From: an uncultured Eubacteriales bacterium
GTDB lineage: Bacteria > Bacillota > Clostridia > Oscillospirales > UBA644
Reading direction: 5' to 3'
Assembly (NCBI GenBank): GCA_900547165.1
Contig: URFZ01000007.1
Span: 1 to 64,000, forward strand
DNA length: 64,000 nucleotides
This document shows, piece after piece, positions 44,634-50,730 of this stretch. Both the position numbers and the translations under genes were made by a program. Position 1 is the first letter of the stretch, and each line of letters begins with the position of its first letter. The notes under the pieces were generated by a model. It searched no databases. It was not told where the DNA came from and saw only the letters and a program-made list of their open reading frames with translations.

Positions 44634-44670
44634 AAGGACAGTCGTTTTTCGCGGCTGTCCTTATCTATTA
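44634..44670. terminator. terminator between MATE and P-type ATPase genes
   Basis: AAGGACAG (44634-44641) pairs with CTGTCCTT (44655-44662). T-rich sequence follows on the right and A-rich sequence on the left, so it can serve both convergent genes. Confidence 0.75.
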
Positions 44671-47133
44671 TTTTTCGGATTTTCTTTTTTCGGGTGAGTA
44701 GTAGTTTCTCTTGCGGTGTCTTCTCACCGCAGAATTTTTTGCCGTGCGGCGTTTTTTCTTCTTTTTGCCCGAAAGGAGCGCTTCCTCTTCGCGTTTTTCC
44801 TGCAACTTTGAGAGTTTGTTTGAAAGCATCGTCAGAAGACGGAAGACCGTGGCTGACGCAAGCGAAAAGACGATGAGAAGCAGTACGCATATCCAGGACA
44901 TTCCGCTTATGGCGAACAGGTCTTTCAGAACTATTCCGCAGAACAGAAGCAAAATGACGTTGACAACGACTATTCCGACTTTGAACTTGTTGAACGGCTT
45001 GCTGATATCGAGAAGTATCATAAACCCGACAACGGCAAGAAGCATTGTTCCCGCCGTGGCGATGTCGTCCGTAGGAAGATTGAAGACATGCCCGCAGACA
45101 ACAAGTCCCGCAATCGCCAGCGTGTCGGTCAGCCCCGCGGGAAACGCTTTAAGCAGAACGTTTTTCATAAAGTGACCCTTTATGCGTTCCTTGTTCGGTT
45201 CAAGCGCAAGCAAAAAGCCGGGAAAACCTATTGTGAACATACTTATAAGTGAGATCTGCGCGGGTTCGAACGGATATGTGAGGAAGAAGACCGCGGAGAA
45301 AACAGCCATAAGAACGGAGAATATATTCTTGACGAGGAACAGGGACGCCGAACGCTGAATGTTGTTGACAACCTGTCTGCCCTCCAATACGACGTTGGGC
45401 ATACGCGCAAAGTCGGAATCAAGCAATACGACCTGTGCAACCTGAGCCGCCGCCTCGCTGCCCGAGGACATCGCAACGCTGCAATCGGCGTCTTTCATGG
45501 CAAGAATATCGTTTACGCCGTCGCCCGTCATCGCAACGGTATGTCCTCCGCGCTGCAAAGCGCGGACAAGTTTTTGTTTTTGCTTCGGGGTTACTCTTCC
45601 GAAAACGGTATACCGTTCCGCCGCAGCCCGCAGAAGTTCGGATGTGTCAAGCGTTGCGGCATCAACAAAGTTTTCCGCGCCGTCTATACCCGCCTGTTTC
45701 GCTATTTCGGCAACCGTGGCGGGGTTATCGCCAGATATGACTTTTATCTGCACTCCCTGCTCTTTGAAATAGCCGAAAGTTTCTTTCGCATTTTTTCTTA
45801 TCGGGTTTGAAAGAATAATATATGCCAGCGGTTCGGCGGGAGAAGAAAGCCCGTGTTTCGCATCGCCGTCATAAGATGCAAAAACAAGAACGCGGTATCC
45901 TTTTTCCGCAAACGGTCTTATATCGTGTTCGAAACGCCCGTAGCGATCCCGCAAAACAAATTCCGGTGCGCCGAGAAGATACGTTCCCTCGGAAAATGTG
46001 ACCGCACCGTATTTCACGGACGAAGAAAACGGAAAAACGTCAAGCGCGGTTCGGGACACGGAAGACTTGTCCCCGTTTGCTTCGATATAGTCGCGCAGCG
46101 CCTGCATGGTGGCGTTTGTATCGTTTGCCGCGGTAACGTAATCCGAAAGCAAAGACAAAGTATTGTCTCCGCCGGTTTTGACAACGATCTCGGAAACACA
46201 CATTTCGGGTTCGGTTATCGTTCCCGTTTTGTCCACGCACAGAACATCGACGCGGGCAAGGGTCTCGATGCTTTTCATGTCGTGCAAAAGCACCTGTCTT
46301 TTTGCAAGACGTATCGTGCTGAGCGCCAATGCGATGGTCGTTAAAAGATAAAGTCCCTCGGGAATCATTCCGATAATCGCGGCAACGGTTGAAGTTACGC
46401 TCTTCGGAAACGATTCGTTATTCGCAAACATCCCCTGAAAGAAAAGTATCAGTCCTATCGGAATAACGGCAATTCCGACCCATTTTATTATCTTGTTTAT
46501 CGAGCGTATCATTTCGGACTGCTCGCCGCCCGCCATGGATTTTGCTTCCGACGTCAGTTTTGAAATATACGATTCGCTTCCGACCTTGACAAGCCTTGCG
46601 TGACATTGACCGGAAACGACAAAACTGCCCGACAGCAGTTCCGAGCCTGCGGTCTTTTCTATTTCGTCGGATTCGCCCGTCAAAAGAGACTCGTTGACCT
46701 GTATCCCGCCGTCGATGACCGTCGCATCCGCACATATCTGATCACCCGCACGCAGCAGAACAACATCGTCCCTAACAAGTTCATCGGAAGTGACGCGCTT
46801 CAACGCCCCGTCGCGAATAACCTGCGCGTGAGGAGCGTTCAACAGATTCATCTTATCAAGAGTCTTTTTTGCGCGCACACCCTGAAAGATACCTATCAGC
46901 GTGTTGCCGATGATTATCGGCAGAAACGTCAGATTCCTGTAAGAGCCGACAACCGTCAAAAGCACGGCGATTATAAGAAATATCAGGTTAAAATACGTAA
47001 ATACGTTTGAGCGGACTATCTCTTTTGTTGACATTCCCGTTGAAATGTCCGCTTTGTTGACTTCGCCGCGCTCGACCCGTTCTCGGACTTCCGCGGAAGT
47101 CAAGCCGAGCTTCTGATTATCCTCTTGTTCCAT
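44668..47133 (-). CDS. Cation-transporting P-type ATPase
   Basis: 821 residues. The N-terminal actuator domain has LLTGESDEIEK (TGES), and helix 4 has GMIPEGLYLLTT, the PEGL motif of P2-type and CtpE-like pumps. The phosphorylation loop is CVDKTGTITEPEM, and the P domain ends TGDGVNDILAMKDAD. No N-terminal CxxC heavy-metal domain and no CPC motif are present, so it is not a copper or cadmium pump; Ca2+ or another divalent cation is likely. The C-terminus is a very basic tail (about 25 residues). It has its own promoter and is separated from the upstream RiPP operon by a terminator. Confidence 0.9.
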   Translation of the reverse strand: MEQEDNQKLGLTSAEVRERVERGEVNKADISTGMSTKEIVRSNVFTYFNLIFLIIAVLLTVVGSYRNLTFLPIIIGNTLIGIFQGVRAKKTLDKMNLLNAPHAQVIRDGALKRVTSDELVRDDVVLLRAGDQICADATVIDGGIQVNESLLTGESDEIEKTAGSELLSGSFVVSGQCHARLVKVGSESYISKLTSEAKSMAGGEQSEMIRSINKIIKWVGIAVIPIGLILFFQGMFANNESFPKSVTSTVAAIIGMIPEGLYLLTTIALALSTIRLAKRQVLLHDMKSIETLARVDVLCVDKTGTITEPEMCVSEIVVKTGGDNTLSLLSDYVTAANDTNATMQALRDYIEANGDKSSVSRTALDVFPFSSSVKYGAVTFSEGTYLLGAPEFVLRDRYGRFEHDIRPFAEKGYRVLVFASYDGDAKHGLSSPAEPLAYIILSNPIRKNAKETFGYFKEQGVQIKVISGDNPATVAEIAKQAGIDGAENFVDAATLDTSELLRAAAERYTVFGRVTPKQKQKLVRALQRGGHTVAMTGDGVNDILAMKDADCSVAMSSGSEAAAQVAQVVLLDSDFARMPNVVLEGRQVVNNIQRSASLFLVKNIFSVLMAVFSAVFFLTYPFEPAQISLISMFTIGFPGFLLALEPNKERIKGHFMKNVLLKAFPAGLTDTLAIAGLVVCGHVFNLPTDDIATAGTMLLAVVGFMILLDISKPFNKFKVGIVVVNVILLLFCGIVLKDLFAISGMSWICVLLLIVFSLASATVFRLLTMLSNKLSKLQEKREEEALLSGKKKKKRRTAKNSAVRRHRKRNYYSPEKRKSEK

Positions 47134-47193
47134 ATTTTCTCTTTCCTCTGTATTATGCGTAACTCGCAGATCATACCTATTTTACCAATTTAT

Positions 47194-47222
47194 ATTTTAA
47201 CACAAATAAAAATCTTTGTCAA
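47194..47222 (-). promoter_or_regulatory. promoter of P-type ATPase gene
   Basis: On the minus strand TTGACA (47222-47217), 17-base spacer, TAAAAT (47199-47194). Confidence 0.75.
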
Positions 47223-47224
47223 CG

Positions 47225-47252
47225 AAAAAAGGGGCTTAAACACCCCTTTTTC
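47225..47252 (-). terminator. terminator of the RiPP operon
   Basis: AAAAAGGGG pairs with CCCCTTTTT around loop CTTAAACA. It lies 28 bases past the radical SAM stop and just before the ATPase promoter, marking the operon end. Confidence 0.8.
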
Positions 47253-47279
47253 TCTGTTTTATGACATTTTAATATTCTC

Positions 47280-48683
47280 TTAATCTTCGATCGCAACAGG
47301 CGTCCGATTGGTCATGTCGGATAATGCCGCCGTCACTTTGCCGTACCACCCGTTATTGTAAAACAGGCATTTTGCGGGATCGCTGCCCATTTTGTCTCCC
47401 GTCAGCGCAAGCGCTACCGCACGGCAACCTCCCACGCAGTATTTGAAAAAGCGACAGGTTCCGCATTTTTTGTTTATAAGCGCAAGGTCTCCCACCGTGG
47501 CGCAGACTTCGGAAAGGTACGGACCCTCACAAAGCAATTTTTTCAGACCGTCGGTCTTGACATTGCCGAGAATATCTCCTTTTGCCTCATAATAGCCCGA
47601 CATCTGCAAACAAGGAAAAACGTTTCCGTCCGCGGCAACGGCAATCATTCCTCGGTTTCCGCGACAAACGGGAACGGTCGCGCGATATTCGCCCTCGCAG
47701 CACTCCACAGGTCGCAGCCGATATGTTCCGTAACGGGGGAAAACCGAAACGAACTGCCATGTATCAATGCTCATATTGTGTTTGCCCTTTGTGTATTTTT
47801 TCAGGATTTCGAGCATTTTTTCATAGTATTCTTCAAGCCCGAGCGTCAGCCCGTTTGCGTTTGCGTTCCAGCGCGGGGCTTCGGTCGTTCTGATTATGCG
47901 CATTTCATCAACTCCGACGGAATCAAGAATTTCTGCGGTCGGGAGAATGGATTCTACATTCTTTTTGTGAACGTTCGTCTGAACTTTTACCCGAAAACCG
48001 TTTTCGACGCAGAGTTTTATTGCACGGAGAGCGTCTTCTTCCGCACCCTTTCTGTTCCGAAGCCAATCATGATACCCAAGCCCGTCAAACGATATTTTTA
48101 TCAGCGGTTCACAGCCGATTTTTCTCATTTTTTCGAGCGTTTCCCGTGTGATATAATATCCGTTTGTGTTAAGTTCTTCAACAAACATTCCGCGTGCGTA
48201 GATACCCTCGATGATCTCAAAGAAGTTCTTGTGACACATCGGTTCTCCGCCCGTTATAGTAAAAGCGTTTATACCGCAGTCGCGTGCGTCGTCAAGCAAT
48301 TTTTCGGCATCGGGCAGAGACCATTCGCTCATCAGCGGCGCATTATCCGCGGCATTGAAGCAATGCAGACAGTTATAATTGCACTTGCCCGTTATCATCA
48401 GGTTCATTGCGGGAAAGTAGCGATTGTCGCACACTTTCGGTTTGCTCCACTCGGACAGTGTTTCGCCGTTTTCCGCTTTTGAAATAAAGCCTGCCGCAAG
48501 AAATTTTTCAACAAGAGGGCTTTCTTCTTCATTCGGGAACTCCGTTTTTCCGTCGCAGGCGGACAGGAAGTCAAACTCTTCTTTTTTCAAGCCTCCTGCG
48601 TTTCGCTCTCCCTTTACATAAAAAGCATACGGCACAAGTTGCCATGAACGCAGAGCAATGTTCGGATTTAAAATATAGCGCAT
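47280..48683 (-). CDS. SPASM-domain radical SAM RiPP maturase
   Basis: 467 residues. The N-terminal 85 residues (LKKEEFDFLSACDG ... SPLVEKFLAAGFIS) look like a PqqD-type RiPP recognition winged helix. The radical SAM cluster is C101, C105, C108 (C-x3-C-x2-C), followed by FTITGGEPMCHKNF. The C-terminal half holds a SPASM domain with many Cys (CCEGEY, VCRGNRG, FPCLQM, CGTCRFFKYCVGGCRA) for auxiliary iron-sulfur clusters. Such enzymes install thioether, C-C or related links in Cys-rich precursors, as in sactipeptides and ranthipeptides. It is the last gene of the operon, 100 bases after the precursor block. AAGGAA precedes the ATG. Which bond it makes is not predictable. Confidence 0.9.
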   Translation of the reverse strand: MRYILNPNIALRSWQLVPYAFYVKGERNAGGLKKEEFDFLSACDGKTEFPNEEESPLVEKFLAAGFISKAENGETLSEWSKPKVCDNRYFPAMNLMITGKCNYNCLHCFNAADNAPLMSEWSLPDAEKLLDDARDCGINAFTITGGEPMCHKNFFEIIEGIYARGMFVEELNTNGYYITRETLEKMRKIGCEPLIKISFDGLGYHDWLRNRKGAEEDALRAIKLCVENGFRVKVQTNVHKKNVESILPTAEILDSVGVDEMRIIRTTEAPRWNANANGLTLGLEEYYEKMLEILKKYTKGKHNMSIDTWQFVSVFPRYGTYRLRPVECCEGEYRATVPVCRGNRGMIAVAADGNVFPCLQMSGYYEAKGDILGNVKTDGLKKLLCEGPYLSEVCATVGDLALINKKCGTCRFFKYCVGGCRAVALALTGDKMGSDPAKCLFYNNGWYGKVTAALSDMTNRTPVAIED

Positions 48684-48731
48684 AGATATTCCTTATAATA
48701 CGTTGTCGATTTTTCAAGTCTTTTTCAAACG

Positions 48732-48760
48732 ACGGGCTGCGGAATCGTCCGACAGCCCGT
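48732..48760 (-). promoter_or_regulatory. intercistronic stem-loop between precursors and maturase
   Basis: ACGGGCTG (48732-48739) pairs with CAGCCCGT (48753-48760), and inner CGGA/TCCG extends the stem. On the transcribed strand it is followed by CGTTTGAAAAA, not a U run, so it is not a classic terminator. It could protect the precursor mRNA 3' end or lower maturase expression. Confidence 0.6.
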
Positions 48761-48791
48761 TTGCATTTATATCAGTCCACAAAAATATGTT

Positions 48792-49187
48792 TTAGTTTTT
48801 TCTGTGGCTATCTTTGTTGCAAAGCCACAGTCCTTTTTCGTATGTGCAGTATTTGCAGTTGTTGCATACCGCCATGCAGCCGCATTTGCAGAACACAACG
48901 CCAACGCCTGTAATGACATTTTCGTTGCCGCATTTCTTACATACAAAACCCGTGCAGCCGTGGCCGACGGTTACAATTTCTCTGCCGTCGTCTGCGTGAC
49001 ATCCGCCGCCCGAAACATTATCGAGTTCACTTTCGGGAATATCGCCCGTTTTCGGGTGGATCAGATCAAAATACGCTTTCGCGCTTTCTTCCGTCATTTC
49101 CATATTGTTTTCTTTTGCAAACGCCATAAGTTCCTCGGGCGTTTTCGTTTCTTTTGCTTTTGCAAGAAGTTCTTTATTCATTTCCAT
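48792..49187 (-). CDS. Nif11-leader Cys-rich RiPP precursor 1
   Basis: 131 residues. A Nif11-like leader (about 1-48: KELLAKAKETKTPEELMAFA ... EESAKAYFDLIHPKTG) ends in ELDNVSGG (Gly60-Gly61), the double-Gly cut site for the C39 peptidase. The 70-residue core has 11 Cys, including CKKCG, CKCGC, CNNCKYC and a C-terminal CTYEKGLWLCN. The CxxC spacing resembles zinc ribbons. The 5' flank (AAAAGGAGCAGATTAAA) is identical to that of precursor 4, which indicates duplication. Export, cleavage and modification are inferred from the operon. Confidence 0.9.
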   Translation of the reverse strand: MEMNKELLAKAKETKTPEELMAFAKENNMEMTEESAKAYFDLIHPKTGDIPESELDNVSGGGCHADDGREIVTVGHGCTGFVCKKCGNENVITGVGVVFCKCGCMAVCNNCKYCTYEKGLWLCNKDSHRKN

Positions 49188-49207
49188 TTTAATCTGCTCC
49201 TTTTGTC

Positions 49208-49597
49208 TTATTTTTTTCTGTGGTTACTTTTGTTGCAAAGCCACAGCGCTTTTTCGTATGTGCAGTATTTGCAGTTTTTACATATTGTGCCGCGACCGCA
49301 GTTTGTGCAGAGCAATTCACCATTCTTTATCCGCGTGCCGCATTTTTTACATTCAAAACCCGTGCAGCCGTGACAGACAGTTACGATTTCTCTGCCGTCG
49401 TCAGCGTGACATCCGCCGCCCGAAACATTCTTGAGTTCATCTTCGGAAAGTTCTCCCGTTTTCGGGTGAATCAGGTCGAAGTACGCTTTTGCGCTTTCTT
49501 CCGTCATTTCTACGTTGTTTTCCTTTGCAAACTCCATAAGTTCTTCGGGAGTTTTCGTTTCTTTGGCTTTCGCAAGCAATTCTTTGTTCATTTCCAT
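49208..49597 (-). CDS. Nif11-leader Cys-rich RiPP precursor 2
   Basis: 129 residues. The leader is nearly identical to precursor 1 and ends ELKNVSGG. The core opens GCHADDGREIVTVCHGCTGF, almost the same as precursor 1, then diverges: CKKCGTRIKNGELLCTNCG, then ICKNCKYCTYEKALWLCN. It has 11 Cys in total. Its first half and tail match precursor 1 while the centre differs, which fits duplication with a diversifying middle segment. GAGGATTCGAAG precedes the ATG, a different ribosome binding site from precursors 1 and 4. Confidence 0.9.
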   Translation of the reverse strand: MEMNKELLAKAKETKTPEELMEFAKENNVEMTEESAKAYFDLIHPKTGELSEDELKNVSGGGCHADDGREIVTVCHGCTGFECKKCGTRIKNGELLCTNCGRGTICKNCKYCTYEKALWLCNKSNHRKK

Positions 49598-49631
49598 CTT
49601 CGAATCCTCTCTGTACGATTTAAAATATTCT

Positions 49632-50051
49632 TTAGCAGGGTCTCGGATGAACCTTGCATTTTAATACCGAACCGCTCTTATCCCCAATACTGTTCATACA
49701 GTTCCGACAGCGGGGGTCGCTTGCAAAACATCCGGAACAACGCAACACACCGGTGCTAAAGTCAATACCCCTTGTGCCGCAACGGTTGCAGACATAGTCG
49801 GACAAACAGTAGCCGTCCGCCATACAAGTATCGTAGGGGTCATCCGCCCATGGGAGGCAACCGCCGCCTGCTACGTTGTTCAGCTCGTCGTCGCTCAGCT
49901 CGCCCGCCTCTGGGTGGATCGCTTCAAAATACGCCTTTGCGCTCTCCTCGGTCAGCTCCATGCCGTTTTCCTTGGCAAGAGCCATCAGCTCTTCAGGGGT
50001 TTTTGCGGATTTTGCCTTTTCAATAAGTTCGGGTGTAAATTTGTTTTCCAT
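49632..50051 (-). CDS. Nif11-leader Cys-rich RiPP precursor 3 (divergent)
   Basis: 139 residues. The leader keeps the family pattern (TPEELMALAKENGMELTEESAKAYFEAIHP) and ends ELNNVAGG. The core is unlike the others: GCLPWADDPYDTCMADGYC, then CNRCGTRG, CSGC, CRNC and a C-terminal KCKVHPRPC, again with 11 Cys but no YCTYEKGLWLC tail. Codon use also differs: the leader is written mostly with GAG, CTG and AGC, whereas its neighbours favour GAA and mixed Leu codons. This suggests later arrival from another genome. CAAGGAGAT precedes the ATG. Confidence 0.88.
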   Translation of the reverse strand: MENKFTPELIEKAKSAKTPEELMALAKENGMELTEESAKAYFEAIHPEAGELSDDELNNVAGGGCLPWADDPYDTCMADGYCLSDYVCNRCGTRGIDFSTGVLRCSGCFASDPRCRNCMNSIGDKSGSVLKCKVHPRPC

Positions 50052-50075
50052 AAAAATCTCCTTGTTTAATGATGT

Positions 50076-50468
50076 TTATTTCATGTTAACGGGGTTATTG
50101 CAGAGCCACAGCCCTTTTTCGTAGGTACAATACTGACATGAACGGCAGTATGCGTCGACCCCGCAGGTGTTGCAGCATACCATTATGCCGTATTCATAGT
50201 ATTGGGAGCCGTCATCCTTGCAACGCCATTCATCGCAGTAGTGCATTACGCTGACAACAAGTCTGCCGTCCTTGGTGTGGCAGCCGCCGCCCGAAACATT
50301 ATCGAGTTCTTCATCTGTGATTTCGCCCGTTTTCGGATGAAGCTGCTCAAAATACGCTTTTGCGCTTTCTTCCGTCATTTCCATGTTGTTTTCTTTTGCA
50401 AATGCCATAAGTTCCTCGGGAGTTTTCGCTTCTTTTGCTTTTGCAAGCAGTTCTTTGCTCATTTCCAT
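50076..50468 (-). CDS. Nif11-leader Cys-rich RiPP precursor 4
   Basis: 130 residues. The leader is almost identical to precursor 1 (MEMSKELLAKAKEAKTPEEL) and ends ELDNVSGG. The core GCHTKDGRLVVSVMHYC ... RCKDDGS ... VCCNTCG ... YCRSCQYCTYEKGLWLCN has 10 Cys. One CxxC is lost (CKDD where precursors 1 and 2 have CKKC). The C-terminal YCTYEKGLWLC block is shared with precursors 1 and 2. The upstream 20 bases including the ribosome binding site are the same as for precursor 1. Confidence 0.9.
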   Translation of the reverse strand: MEMSKELLAKAKEAKTPEELMAFAKENNMEMTEESAKAYFEQLHPKTGEITDEELDNVSGGGCHTKDGRLVVSVMHYCDEWRCKDDGSQYYEYGIMVCCNTCGVDAYCRSCQYCTYEKGLWLCNNPVNMK

Positions 50469-50488
50469 TTTAATCTGCTCCTTTTGTC

Positions 50489-50653
50489 TTATTTATTTCT
50501 GCATTTTTCACAACGTCCGTCAATGATATAGGCATACGTTCCGCATTTTTTGCACGTGCCCATCTTTCCGTCGCCGACTACGACCCTTCTGCCGCCGTTT
50601 ACCTGTTCGAGGTTCTCCTCTGAAATTTCGTTGTTTTTGATTTTTTCGTTCAT
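50489..50653 (-). CDS. Short GG-leader Cys-rich peptide (fifth precursor candidate)
   Basis: 54 residues, short enough to be missed by routine gene calling. It has no Nif11 domain: the first 21 residues (NEKIKNNEISEENLEQVNGG) are only the last part of a typical leader, ending in the double-Gly site. The 33-residue core has two CxxC knuckles, CKKCG and CEKC, 12 residues apart, a minimal zinc-ribbon pattern. GAAAGGAAAC precedes the ATG. It is the first precursor gene after the transporters and 20 bases before precursor 4. It could be a real small product, a decoy, or a relic. Confidence 0.75.
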   Translation of the reverse strand: MNEKIKNNEISEENLEQVNGGRRVVVGDGKMGTCKKCGTYAYIIDGRCEKCRNK

Positions 50654-50680
50654 GGTTTTGTTTCCTTTCGGTTTATTTTA

Positions 50681-50718
50681 CCCTTTCACTTCTTTATACG
50701 AAAGATTTTTTGAAAGGG
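50681..50718 (-). promoter_or_regulatory. intercistronic stem-loop between transporter and precursors
   Basis: CCCTTTCA (50681-50688) pairs with TGAAAGGG (50711-50718), with an inner CTTT/AAAG. On the transcribed strand it is followed by TAAAATAAACC, not a U run. Like the hairpin at 48732, it borders the precursor block and may set 5' stability of a processed precursor mRNA. Confidence 0.55.
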
Positions 50719-50730
50719 CTTATAAAATTT

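Noticed and set aside
44668..47133. P-type ATPase as part of the RiPP system (metal supply or immunity)
   Set aside because: It has its own promoter, and a terminator separates it from the maturase gene. Its motifs fit a general divalent cation pump.
48792..50653. CRISPR-like or satellite repeat array
   Set aside because: The repeated units are about 400 bases long and are protein-coding precursor genes, not short spaced repeats.
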